Below, piece by piece: positions 36,930-45,097 of a stretch of DNA of 57,259 bases (positions are counted from its first letter, which is position 1; each line of letters begins with the position of its first letter). The translations under genes and the position numbers were made by a program. The stretch is from an uncultured Granulosicoccaceae bacterium (GTDB lineage Bacteria > Pseudomonadota > Gammaproteobacteria > Granulosicoccales > Granulosicoccaceae), in NCBI GenBank assembly GCA_938035125.1, contig CALHNS010000074.1, positions 1-57,259 on the forward strand. The letters run 5' to 3'. Below the pieces are notes generated by a model that saw only the letters and a list, made by a program, of their open reading frames with translations, was not told the DNA's origin and did not search any database.

Positions 36930-38387
36930 ATGGGTATTGACGTCATAATCATAGGTGACAGCACAGATATCAAGCTGCAACCCTTAACGCATCACACCAG
37001 TTATTTATTACTTCCGATTTGCGGTAGAACCGTCATTGATCACTTACTTGAATCCTTAACACCACTTGATATTAATCAGGTAACCCTATTAACGCACGAG
37101 CATTCGGCGAAAGTGCGTAAGTTCATAGGGCTGGGTGAGCGCTGGGGCCTTAACATAAAATTGGTGACAACCTTAGGTAACACCACTATAGAGGATGTAC
37201 TTACTCGGTATGACATAGGTAAAGATAACGATTGTTTGCTGCTCAATGCTCAATATTTTCGCTCAGGCGATTTAGATGCAGTGGTTAGTCGTTTTCAATC
37301 CGAGCCCGGTCAGTTCATAACAGGAAGTTATCAAGATGAAGCGTGTGGATTGTCTTATTATTGTAAGAATGCAGAAAGTTACGGCAAGAATCAAGAAAAC
37401 CGCTCAACTGATTTGGTTGAAAATGAGCGAAATATTGATCTTTCATTGGAATACTGCCAAAACCTATGCACTCTTGAACACTATCAGCAAGCGAATTTCT
37501 GGGTAGCTGAGAATAATCCGAAATACGTGTTAACACGCGGAAAACAGAAATATCCGAATGTGATTGCAGGGCCAGGTTGTGTGATTAGTGAGCAGAATCT
37601 AGAAACTGGAAAGTTGTTTACAGGTGTAGGATGCCAGATTCACTCTGAAGCGAGATGCAATGGCATTGTCATATTAGGTAACAATGTTATCGTTGATCGG
37701 CACACCTCAATAAAGAACAGCCTTATCTTGGATGAAACATACATCGGTGAGCATTTAAAAATAGAAAATTCTATTATTTGGCGCAATACGTTAATTAATG
37801 TCGATAAAGATTCTTATTTCACTCTCGAAGATGATCGGTTGATAGGAAGTTTATCGAAAACCGCTTTAATATTGAAAATCAAACATTTTATTGGTCGATC
37901 CATTGCGGGGATTGCGCTACTCTTATCCCTTCCTCTTTGGATCATTGCCTTGGTAGATGCTTTAGTTTACAAAGGTATGCCAATAGTGAAACCGACTCGG
38001 TACGTTGGGAATGGCCGAGCAGCGCATCAGCCGCATAGGCAAATTAAAAGCGCAGAAATTCAATCCAGATTTCGATTATTGGCAAAGTTGCCTTTGTTGT
38101 TTGAATTAGTAAACGGCAACATTAAATGGTTTGGAGTATCCATATGCGAACCTGAAATGCTACAAAATCGCGAAGAGTCATGGCAGTTTATAAGGGATTC
38201 ACAACCTATTGGATTAATTGGTCCGTATCAAATTGAGAGTGGCACTAACAGCACCGTAGACGAACGCTTGCTTGCCGATGCAACGTTTGCTGATAGTAAT
38301 AAAATTAATTTGATTGGCAGAATGTGTAAGAAGGTGTTTCGTTACCGACTAACAGAAGGTTTATCATCAAACGTTAGTTCAAGGTAG
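36930..38387 (+). CDS. Degenerate nucleotidyltransferase / beta-helix / sugar-transferase-like fusion
   Basis: 485 residues. The N-terminus looks like a sugar-phosphate nucleotidyltransferase (LQPLTHHTSYLLLPICGRTVIDHLLES) but the GxGTR/K nucleotide loop is replaced by GDSTDIK. Residues 210-310 have hexapeptide-like left-handed beta-helix spacing (GPGCVISE, GNNVIVDRHTSIKNSLI, ENSIIWRNTLI). The C-terminus repeats bacterial sugar-transferase landmarks without catalytic residues (GIALLLSLPLWIIA, LPLLFELVNGNIKWFGVS, GLIGPYQIESGT). It is probably a scaffold or regulator rather than an enzyme. It lies 12 bp after the TagA fusion and its 3' end overlaps the convergent kinase gene by 46 bp. Confidence 0.72.
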   Translation: MGIDVIIIGDSTDIKLQPLTHHTSYLLLPICGRTVIDHLLESLTPLDINQVTLLTHEHSAKVRKFIGLGERWGLNIKLVTTLGNTTIEDVLTRYDIGKDNDCLLLNAQYFRSGDLDAVVSRFQSEPGQFITGSYQDEACGLSYYCKNAESYGKNQENRSTDLVENERNIDLSLEYCQNLCTLEHYQQANFWVAENNPKYVLTRGKQKYPNVIAGPGCVISEQNLETGKLFTGVGCQIHSEARCNGIVILGNNVIVDRHTSIKNSLILDETYIGEHLKIENSIIWRNTLINVDKDSYFTLEDDRLIGSLSKTALILKIKHFIGRSIAGIALLLSLPLWIIALVDALVYKGMPIVKPTRYVGNGRAAHQPHRQIKSAEIQSRFRLLAKLPLLFELVNGNIKWFGVSICEPEMLQNREESWQFIRDSQPIGLIGPYQIESGTNSTVDERLLADATFADSNKINLIGRMCKKVFRYRLTEGLSSNVSSR

Positions 38388-38833
38388 TTCAACCCGTTTT
38401 CGGTGCTGTATTTTATAGTTGAAGCGGCAAACTGAATAAGGTTTAATCCCCAGCCGGAATCGGGTAATTCGGATGCGTTTATATCAGGCATTGTAGAACC
38501 ATTATTTGCTAGTTTCTCGCGCACGGTAGAAGGTGCGGGTTCGCCGTTATCAATGATTTCAACAACACTACATGACGCTTTGCGCGCGATATTTATAATA
38601 ACGTTGCTTTCGCTTTTTCCGCTAGTTTCCTTACTTTCTAATCCGTGCTCAAAGACATTGGCCAACGCTTCTACAATAGATAGTGTTACGAAATTAAGAT
38701 GCGTATCATCTTGAATCCATTGCTGAAAAATCTGCTCAACATCCCATTGAGTTTCAGTTAAGCTGGGCAAATCACAGTGTCGAGTGAAAATCACGTTATC
38801 AAGACATGAGTTGAAAGTTGTTGAATTATTCAC
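38342..38833 (-). CDS. RsbW/SpoIIAB-type serine kinase (GHKL fold)
   Basis: 163 residues. N-box EALANVFEHG (Glu55, Asn59), G1 box VEIIDNGEP (Asp95, Gly97) and G2-like SGWGLNLIQFA (127-130) give the ATP site of anti-sigma-factor kinases. The expected substrate is a STAS protein, and one is encoded at 30802. Third gene of the H-NOX operon: its start overlaps the phosphatase stop by 4 bp. Its last 46 bp run antisense to the end of the preceding EPS gene. Whether it also binds a sigma factor cannot be seen here. Confidence 0.9.
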   Translation of the reverse strand: MNNSTTFNSCLDNVIFTRHCDLPSLTETQWDVEQIFQQWIQDDTHLNFVTLSIVEALANVFEHGLESKETSGKSESNVIINIARKASCSVVEIIDNGEPAPSTVREKLANNGSTMPDINASELPDSGWGLNLIQFAASTIKYSTENGLNYLELTFDDKPSVSR

Positions 38834-39831
38834 TGATATTCCAACACCAACAGCGATATATCGTCTTCAAAGTCTTCCTTGCTGTTCCACGATGTGATGG
38901 TGTCCAGAATCGAATCAGCTGATTGTTGTATTTTCAAGTGTGCTGATGATTCGATGTTGGCCATGAGTTTGTCGGTACCAAATTCTTCATCATTATCGTT
39001 TCGACATTCGGTGATTCCGTCAGAATACACAAACAAGCGATCCCCTGAATTCATCTTACACTCATAAATTCCGAAATTAGGGTCATCAAACATGGCTACG
39101 GGCATTCCACCTTTTCCTTGTAGGCTTGTTTGGTTGGAAGATGAATCCAATAGTATTGGGGTGGGGTGCCCCGCTTGTCCTAACGAAATATGGCCATTGG
39201 CAAGATTTAGCAAACCGTAGATCATCGTAAAATACTGAGATGAGGTGTGACTTTGATAAAAGTTCTGATTTATCTCTTTCAAAGTGTTTTCAACGGCATC
39301 ATTTAAATTGCCTGAAGCGGCCAGATGTTTTTGGCAAATGCCATCACGTTTAGGGTTTAAAAGCACTTGTACTGCGAACGACACCATGGCCGCAGCACTC
39401 CCGTGTCCAACAACATCAATGATATAGAAAGCAAATATATTTTCATTTAATTGAAAATAATCAAAACCGTCGCCTGCTAGATATTGTGCTGCTTTAAATT
39501 CCCCAATAATAGAAATTTTGTCTAGATCTAACGCTTTGGGTAGCAAGCTGGATTGAATTTTAGCAGCGTAACTTAGATCTTCAGTAACGCGATTGTAATC
39601 GTTTGATAAACCCGTTATTACATCGCTTTGCGATTCAATTTTGATGAACGCATCATCTAATGCTTCACTGGCTGAGGTGAGTTCTTGGCTAGACATATAC
39701 AGCTCGCGCGTTTTGTCTTCCAACATTTTTTCAACGTATTCACGACGAGCTTTCTCTCGTTCGTAGGCCCTCTTATAAACGTCCAGTTTATCGGCCGAGT
39801 TGTCCTTACCCTCAAGTTGTGGTTTAGACAT
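38830..39831 (-). CDS. RsbU/SpoIIE-type PP2C serine phosphatase with N-terminal coiled coil
   Basis: 333 residues from ATG 39831, 5 bp after the H-NOX stop; a longer form from 39888 would overlap H-NOX and was not chosen. Residues 15-90 form a heptad-rich linker (EREKARREYVEKMLEDKTRELY) like those that follow H-NOX-type inputs in kinases and cyclases. The PPM domain has AGDGFDYF, IDVVGHGSAAAM, VYSDGITE and EDDISLLVL, supplying the metal-binding Asp residues. It should dephosphorylate the STAS protein, opposing the RsbW-type kinase. The coiled coil is the likely contact for the separate H-NOX protein. Confidence 0.93.
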   Translation of the reverse strand: MSKPQLEGKDNSADKLDVYKRAYEREKARREYVEKMLEDKTRELYMSSQELTSASEALDDAFIKIESQSDVITGLSNDYNRVTEDLSYAAKIQSSLLPKALDLDKISIIGEFKAAQYLAGDGFDYFQLNENIFAFYIIDVVGHGSAAAMVSFAVQVLLNPKRDGICQKHLAASGNLNDAVENTLKEINQNFYQSHTSSQYFTMIYGLLNLANGHISLGQAGHPTPILLDSSSNQTSLQGKGGMPVAMFDDPNFGIYECKMNSGDRLFVYSDGITECRNDNDEEFGTDKLMANIESSAHLKIQQSADSILDTITSWNSKEDFEDDISLLVLEYQ

Positions 39832-39836
39832 TGAAC

Positions 39837-40373
39837 TCAGTGCATAGTGATATGCAGCGTGCAGTGATCGCTGCCATCGTGCATGCATTTATCATGAGTT
39901 AGTGTGTATTGAGTATTATAGAATTCGGCTGCGCCTGCTATTAAACCCTCAGCCAGCATGCATAATTTTCTAGGAGATGAATAAATCATAGTCAGTTCGT
40001 TTTCTGACTCATTGTCATAGCCGAAAGAAGGTAATTGAGCATCTGGTTGTAGTTTTTTCACCTCTACGTGAATAACACTGTCGACGGTGAGTAAGAATTC
40101 TTTTAACGTGTATTCAGGATTACAAAAATCTGGGTGGCTTTTCTGAAATTTGCCAAAAGCGTATTGACCGAACGCTTTAATTAAGTCATTCATGGGAATG
40201 TCAGTAGCTTTGTGGGTAGCCTCCACTAAGCGAAACACTTCCTCATCGGGGTAGGTTTCGGTAGAAACATAGACGCCATTGAGCCCCGTCTCCGTTAAGA
40301 TCGAGTCCCAGGCTTCTAGCCCAAATTGTTCTTCTACCATGTCGGCTAGGAATGTAAAAATGACACCTTTCAT
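39837..40373 (-). CDS. H-NOX haem nitric-oxide-binding sensor protein
   Basis: 178 residues, a stand-alone H-NOX (HNOB). The proximal haem ligand His102 (VIHVEV), Pro115 and the haem-propionate motif Tyr131-x-Ser133-x-Arg135 (YSSPR) fall exactly at their canonical positions. Cys138, His160, Cys163 and Cys171 match the zinc/redox site described for Vibrio and Shewanella H-NOX proteins. No Tyr at the distal position expected for oxygen binders is evident, favouring NO. It heads an operon with a PP2C phosphatase and an RsbW-type kinase instead of the usual histidine kinase or diguanylate cyclase. Good ribosome site (ggag) before ATG. Confidence 0.94.
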   Translation of the reverse strand: MKGVIFTFLADMVEEQFGLEAWDSILTETGLNGVYVSTETYPDEEVFRLVEATHKATDIPMNDLIKAFGQYAFGKFQKSHPDFCNPEYTLKEFLLTVDSVIHVEVKKLQPDAQLPSFGYDNESENELTMIYSSPRKLCMLAEGLIAGAAEFYNTQYTLTHDKCMHDGSDHCTLHITMH

Positions 40374-40611
40374 GGAATTGCTCCAGCAGGAAACATTCCA
40401 TAAAGGTCCTGTTGAGACTTAGCGTTACGCTGTGCTTTTGCGTAGCGGTTTTATCGGGGTGTCATCGCTTTGTCGCAGCGGTTTATTGAAGGCATTTGTG
40501 CAGATAAAGAAAGTAAATAAACAACAAGCGATAAAAAAGGGCCGCGAATTGCGGCCCTTAGGAAGTACAGTATCTAACTCGGTGAGCAGATCAGGATTGT
40601 TTAGCTAGGAA
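40374..40611. other. Upstream region of the H-NOX operon
   Basis: 238 bp on the minus strand between the BON gene 3 stop and the H-NOX start. The distal part holds the BON terminator (40531-40559); the remaining 150 bp should contain the H-NOX promoter, which I cannot define. Confidence 0.5.
40531..40559 (-). terminator. Terminator of the third BON gene
   Basis: On the minus strand the perfect 9-bp stem AAGGGCCGC / GCGGCCCTT with loop AATTC is followed by a T-run (ttttttat). It insulates the H-NOX operon from the BON gene. Confidence 0.9.
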
Positions 40612-40860
40612 TTAGTCAGAAAGAATTAAGTAGTTGTTTACATCAAAGCCTTCTTTCTTTGCAGTTTGCTCAGCTAGCTGACGTGCGTATTGATCTTCAA
40701 CGAAGCCAGTTAACGTTACCGTATCGCCGTTAACTTGCACATTAATGTGACCGTTAGAAGCTGCAACAGCACGCACTTCATCTTGAACGGCTGCGAAAGA
40801 TGGGGCAGAGAATGCTGCAACAACAGCGGCGATAGCAAGAGTTTTAGTAAAAGTTTTCAT
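40612..40860 (-). CDS. Small secreted BON-domain protein, paralogue 3
   Basis: 82 residues, nearly identical to paralogue 1: same MKTFTKTLAIAAVVA signal peptide, same AVQDEVRAVAA mature start, and DTVTLTGFVEDQYARQLAE at the core, with only a handful of substitutions. A clear Shine-Dalgarno (aagga) precedes ATG 40860. Lipid-surface binding is the usual role of lone BON domains in the periplasm. It has the same upstream block and terminator type as the other two. Confidence 0.93.
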   Translation of the reverse strand: MKTFTKTLAIAAVVAAFSAPSFAAVQDEVRAVAASNGHINVQVNGDTVTLTGFVEDQYARQLAEQTAKKEGFDVNNYLILSD

Positions 40861-40927
40861 TAAGTTAGTCCTTAAAATAGATGATTCAAACGGATTAAAA
40901 TTGTTTGGCTAAAGGTGTATTCCCTTA

Positions 40928-40996
40928 GCCGATGAATCTATTATCGGACCGCCGGTTTGACAGAGCTTTTCAGTCTCATTACAACGGCGTAAAGAA
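40928..40996 (-). promoter_or_regulatory. Conserved BON-gene upstream element, copy 3
   Basis: 69 bp alignable to 22317-22385. GATAAT (40945-40940, five of six to the sigma70 -10) lies 80 bp from the start codon, as in copy 1. The AAACCGGCGG block just upstream and TTCTTTACGCCGTTG (40996-40982) are also conserved. Confidence 0.62.
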
Positions 40997-41085
40997 CCCG
41001 GATAGCCTGTTTTATCAAGCGTTAGCGCACTACCGAGCCGTTTATAGGGTTAAAAAACATGGCTTAAGTCACGAATTACAGCGTG

Positions 41086-42012
41086 CTATTGCCCATTTAT
41101 CGCTAAATAAACTGAGTAAAGGGATGTCTGGCCGCAGATAAACAGGCGATTCTTCTTTGCGCCGCCAAATTCAACATTGGCCACCAGCTCTGGAATCTGA
41201 ATTCGACCTATCAATACACCATCGGTGGAATAGCAGTGAACGCCATCGGCTGCACTTGACCAAAGCCGCCCGTCACGATCAAACCGAAAGCCATCAAAAA
41301 AGCCTGCCTGGCATTCAGCAAAAATCTCTCCTTTGGTAACGGATTTTTTATCTGCCGAAAGTGCATAGCGTTTTATATGAGGTGTTAGAGAAGTGTCGTG
41401 GCTTGCCCCCGTATCGGATACGTACACATAGTTTTCATCAGGGCTGAACGCAATGCCATTAGGCTTGGCCATTGAGTCGATAACGCGCGTGATGCTTCCA
41501 TCGGTGTCAATACGATAAACGTGACAATCCATCTCTGGTGTGGCCGCATCACCTTCGTAGTCACTTAAAATTCCGTAAGAGGGGTCAGTGAACCAGATGG
41601 ATCCATCTGAGTGTTCAACGACATCGTTAGGAGAATTAAAGCGCCTACCTTCAAATTTATGGGCAAGCACGGTTATGGATCCGTTGGGTTCAGTCCGTGT
41701 AACTTGTCTAGTTTGATGTTCGCACGAAACTAATCTTCCCGCGGCATCAACGGTGTTGCCGTTACTGTTGCGACTTGGCGATCGAAACACCGACACGTGC
41801 CCATCGTTCGCATCCCAACGCATCATGCGATTGTTCGGGATATCTGACCAAATTAAATAATTTCCTGCAGCAAACCAAGCAGGGCCTTCTGCCCATCGGC
41901 AGCCAGTCCACAGGCGTTCCACATGGGCATGCCCAATAACGCACTTGCTAAAGCGTGCGTCTAGATGCACGTAACCGGTATTTTCTACACCACCGAAAGT
42001 CATAGAGGACAC
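41086..42012 (-). CDS. SMP-30/gluconolactonase-family protein
   Basis: 308 residues. Six-bladed propeller signatures: the metal-binding Glu in WAEGPAWF, Asn/Asp in FNSPNDVVEHSDGSIWFTDPSYG, and the Asp in YVYVSDTG. Family members are calcium- or zinc-dependent lactonases, often acting on sugar lactones. No signal peptide, so cytoplasmic. It lies 16 bp after the LysR gene on the same strand, so the two are probably co-transcribed; the link suggests the regulator controls a sugar-lactone catabolic step, but no other catabolic gene is present. Confidence 0.88.
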   Translation of the reverse strand: MSSMTFGGVENTGYVHLDARFSKCVIGHAHVERLWTGCRWAEGPAWFAAGNYLIWSDIPNNRMMRWDANDGHVSVFRSPSRNSNGNTVDAAGRLVSCEHQTRQVTRTEPNGSITVLAHKFEGRRFNSPNDVVEHSDGSIWFTDPSYGILSDYEGDAATPEMDCHVYRIDTDGSITRVIDSMAKPNGIAFSPDENYVYVSDTGASHDTSLTPHIKRYALSADKKSVTKGEIFAECQAGFFDGFRFDRDGRLWSSAADGVHCYSTDGVLIGRIQIPELVANVEFGGAKKNRLFICGQTSLYSVYLAINGQ

Positions 42013-42028
42013 TGCCTTGAATTTGCCA

Positions 42029-42907
42029 TCATTTGTTCACACCCAGTATATCCAGTAACGCATTGCCTGCTCGGCTGATGGTTCGATCCGTTCGTGTTAC
42101 GTAGCCTAGTTGCCTGCGCATGGTTAAATTCGCAATGCGTACCTCGCGTACTGTGTTATCAAGCATGCTGGCCGGTAACACGCCCCAACCAATACCTACT
42201 GATACCAGCATTTTTATAGTTTCTAGGTAATTGGTTTCCAGTGCCGTGTGGATATTGATATTGTGTGGGGTTAAAGAATCAAACAGTATTCGGCGTGTGA
42301 TGGTGTTTCGGCTGGGCAGAACGGCTGGGTGCTCAGATAAGGCACCGACAGGTTGTTTACGAGATTTGGCAGGTTTTACTAATGGATGATCGGGAGCGGC
42401 CACGATCACCAAAGGGTCATCCCAAATTAATGCGTTTGTTAGCATGCGCTCTTCTGTCTCTGGCAATGTCACTATGGCCAGTTCAATCTCACCGCTAGCT
42501 ACTTTGTCGATAGCAAGTTCTGAATCTAAAAACAATAAATCCAACGCCACATCGGGGTAGCGCTGCGTAAATGCCTTTAACACAGGCGGTAAGCGGTGAA
42601 TGCCTATGTGGTGGCTGGTAGCAAGCCGTAAGCGACCAGCAACCTCATCGCCTATCGATTGTATGGTGTCTCGGCTGTCGGCGATGTCGCTGAGTATGCG
42701 TCGGGCTCGACTTAATAAGGTGCTGCCAGCCTCGGTCAAACTTAACTGCCTGCCTAATCGATCAAACAGCGCAACGCCTAAGTCCTCTTCTAGGCCAGCG
42801 ATGCGTTTGCTTACGGCAGGTTGGGTTACGAATAATCGCTCGGCAGCTCGAGAGAACGAGCCTTCATCTGCCACGGCCACAAATGATTCTAAGGCTAGGG
42901 TATCCAA
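42029..42907 (-). CDS. LysR-family transcriptional regulator
   Basis: 292 residues from a TTG start with a Shine-Dalgarno-like aaagga upstream. Winged HTH at residues 1-62 (SFSRAAERLFVTQPAVSKRIAGLEEDLG) and a substrate-binding domain of the CysB/CbbR type. It is divergent from leuC and upstream of the SMP-30-like gene. A perfect ATTCC-N5-GGAAT element with T-N11-A spacing lies just before its start. Whether it regulates leuCDB, the lactonase, or both is unknown. Confidence 0.92.
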   Translation of the reverse strand: MDTLALESFVAVADEGSFSRAAERLFVTQPAVSKRIAGLEEDLGVALFDRLGRQLSLTEAGSTLLSRARRILSDIADSRDTIQSIGDEVAGRLRLATSHHIGIHRLPPVLKAFTQRYPDVALDLLFLDSELAIDKVASGEIELAIVTLPETEERMLTNALIWDDPLVIVAAPDHPLVKPAKSRKQPVGALSEHPAVLPSRNTITRRILFDSLTPHNINIHTALETNYLETIKMLVSVGIGWGVLPASMLDNTVREVRIANLTMRRQLGYVTRTDRTISRAGNALLDILGVNK

Positions 42908-42915
42908 TGCTATCT

Positions 42916-42930
42916 ATTCCTTTTTGGAAT
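42916..42930. promoter_or_regulatory. Candidate LysR-type operator
   Basis: attcc-ttttt-ggaat, a perfect palindrome with the T-N11-A spacing of LysR boxes, 9 bp upstream of the LysR start and 105 bp before leuC. It overlaps the regulator's own ribosome-binding region, which fits autoregulation. Confidence 0.45.
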
Positions 42931-43034
42931 GCAATAAATGAATACTATCAATTTGAGTAATTATTCGCTACGCGTTAACCTACCCAACTTTGATCTAACT
43001 CCTTTTATCCAACAACATTTGTAGAGCAAAACAC

Positions 43035-44441
43035 ATGGCCGGAAAAACGCTGTACGACAAGGTTTGGGACGCCCACATAGTGGACGAACAAGAAGATGGC
43101 ACTGTGCTGTTGTATATCGACCGGCACTTAGTGCACGAAGTGACCTCCCCGCAGGCTTTTGAAGGGTTAACCATTGCAGGTCGTAAGCCGTGGCGAATTG
43201 GTTCGATGTTGGCTGTAGCCGATCACAATGTGCCAACCACCTCGCGTGACCAAGGCATCGAAGATCCGGTGTCACGTTTACAAGTGGAAACCTTAGATGC
43301 GAACTGCGCAGCGTTTGGTGTCACTGAATTTGATATGAACGATCATCGCCAAGGTATTGTGCACGTCATAGGCCCAGAGCAAGGCGCTACCTTGCCAGGA
43401 ATGACTGTTGTGTGTGGTGATTCGCACACCTCAACGCACGGTGCCTTTGGTGCATTGGCGTTTGGTATTGGAACCAGCGAAGTGGAGCACGTGATGGCCA
43501 CACAAACATTGCTGCAAAAGAAATCAAAATCTATGTTGGTGAGTGTGGATGGGCAAGTGGGCCCAGGCGTTACGGCTAAAGACATCGTATTAGCCATTAT
43601 TGGTGAGATTGGCACGGCAGGCGGTACGGGTTTTACAATTGAATTTGGCGGTGATGCCATCCGAGCATTATCAATGGAAGGGCGCATGACGGTGTGCAAT
43701 ATGTCCATTGAAGCCGGTGCTCGTGCTGGCATGGTGGCTGTAGACGAAACCACCATTGATTACATAAAGGGCCGACCGTTTGCACCCACAGCGCAGCAAT
43801 GGGAATCAGCTGCCGATGCTTGGCGTTTGTTAACCAGTGATGAGGATGCAACGTTCGATAAGGTGGTTCGGTTGGATGCATCTACTATCGAGCCACAAGT
43901 GTCTTGGGGAACATCGCCAGAAATGGTGACCGCGGTGGGTGGCAAAGTGCCCAACCCTGCGAATGAATCCGATGCAACGCGAGCTGATGGTATGAGCCGA
44001 GCGTTGGAATACATGGATTTAAAACCCGACACACCAATGACAGACATTCAGCTTGATCGTGTGTTTATTGGTAGTTGCACCAATTCTCGTATTGAAGATT
44101 TGCGCGCAGCGGCTGCGGTTATTCAAGAACGAAAAGTGGCCAGTAACGTTAAACAAGCGATGGTGGTGCCAGGTTCTGGTTTGGTTAAAAAACAAGCTGA
44201 AGAGGAAGGTTTGGATAAAATCTTTTTAGAGGCAGGTTTTGAATGGCGTGAGCCAGGGTGTTCAATGTGCTTAGCGATGAACGCTGATCGTTTAGAGCCA
44301 GGTGAGCGTTGCGCCTCCACTTCTAATCGTAACTTTGAAGGTCGGCAAGGCGCGGGTGGTCGAACCCATTTGGTTAGCCCTGCTATGGCTGCGGCGGCAG
44401 CCATAGCCGGACACTTCGTCGATGTAAGGAGCTTTGCATGA
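43035..44441 (+). CDS. leuC: 3-isopropylmalate dehydratase large subunit
   Basis: 468 residues, aconitase family. It has [20 protein letters not shown] and the three 4Fe-4S ligands: Cys in [11 protein letters not shown] and both Cys in [11 protein letters not shown]. With LeuD it isomerises 2-isopropylmalate to 3-isopropylmalate in leucine synthesis. First gene of leuCDB; its stop overlaps the leuD start (ATGA). leuA is not in the window. Confidence 0.97.
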   Translation: MAGKTLYDKVWDAHIVDEQEDGTVLLYIDRHLVHEVTSPQAFEGLTIAGRKPWRIGSMLAVADHNVPTTSRDQGIEDPVSRLQVETLDANCAAFGVTEFDMNDHRQGIVHVIGPEQGATLPGMTVVCGDSHTSTHGAFGALAFGIGTSEVEHVMATQTLLQKKSKSMLVSVDGQVGPGVTAKDIVLAIIGEIGTAGGTGFTIEFGGDAIRALSMEGRMTVCNMSIEAGARAGMVAVDETTIDYIKGRPFAPTAQQWESAADAWRLLTSDEDATFDKVVRLDASTIEPQVSWGTSPEMVTAVGGKVPNPANESDATRADGMSRALEYMDLKPDTPMTDIQLDRVFIGSCTNSRIEDLRAAAAVIQERKVASNVKQAMVVPGSGLVKKQAEEEGLDKIFLEAGFEWREPGCSMCLAMNADRLEPGERCASTSNRNFEGRQGAGGRTHLVSPAMAAAAAIAGHFVDVRSFA

Positions 44442-45079
44442 AAGCGTTTACTCAAATGAATGCGCTGGCAGCGCCACTGCATCGTTCCAACATAGATACC
44501 GATGCCATCATTCCAAAGCAGTTTTTAAAATCCATTAAACGTTCTGGGTTTGGTGTGAACTTGTTTGATGCATGGCGGTATTTGGATGAAGGATTTCCAG
44601 GGCAAGATGCGAATTCGCGCAAACCTAATCCCGACTTTGTATTAAATCAAACTCGATATCAAGGTGCGCAAGTTTTGATTTCAGGTGATAACTTTGGTTG
44701 CGGTTCCTCTCGTGAACACGCCGTTTGGGCCTTAGACGATTATGGTTTTCGCAGTGTGATTGCACCGAGTTTTGCCGACATTTTCCATAACAACTCATTT
44801 AAAAGTGGGCTATTACCCATCGAATTACCTGCAGATGTGTGTGCACAGTTAGCCCAGGAATGTGAAGCTAACGAAGGCTATAGCTTGAACATTGATCTTG
44901 AAGCAAAAACAGTCACCACACCCAGTGGTGAAGTACATCACTTTGACGTAGATGAATTTCGCCGCGATTGTTTATTGAATGGGCTTGATGATATTGGGCT
45001 AACGCTACAAAAGCGAAATCGCATTGAAGACTATGAAGCCATGCGCAAAAACTCTGCGCCTTGGTTATTTAACTCATAA
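44438..45079 (+). CDS. leuD: 3-isopropylmalate dehydratase small subunit
   Basis: 213 residues, full length. It has [16 protein letters not shown] near the N-terminus and the swivelling-domain signature [17 protein letters not shown]. It pairs with LeuC encoded immediately upstream (4-bp overlap). leuB follows after 18 bp. Confidence 0.97.
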   Translation: MKAFTQMNALAAPLHRSNIDTDAIIPKQFLKSIKRSGFGVNLFDAWRYLDEGFPGQDANSRKPNPDFVLNQTRYQGAQVLISGDNFGCGSSREHAVWALDDYGFRSVIAPSFADIFHNNSFKSGLLPIELPADVCAQLAQECEANEGYSLNIDLEAKTVTTPSGEVHHFDVDEFRRDCLLNGLDDIGLTLQKRNRIEDYEAMRKNSAPWLFNS

Positions 45080-45097
45080 AGTTATTTAGAGACCCAC

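Noticed and set aside
26233..40373. EPS locus as a mobile or recently transferred island
   Set aside because: It is visibly more AT-rich than its flanks, but I see no integrase, transposase, tRNA junction or direct-repeat attachment sites. The BON paralogues are the only large repeats.
40932..41141. Plus-strand 69-codon open frame
   Set aside because: It has no ribosome site, lies across the conserved BON upstream block and runs into the end of the lactonase gene; the equivalent frame is not open in the other two copies of the block.
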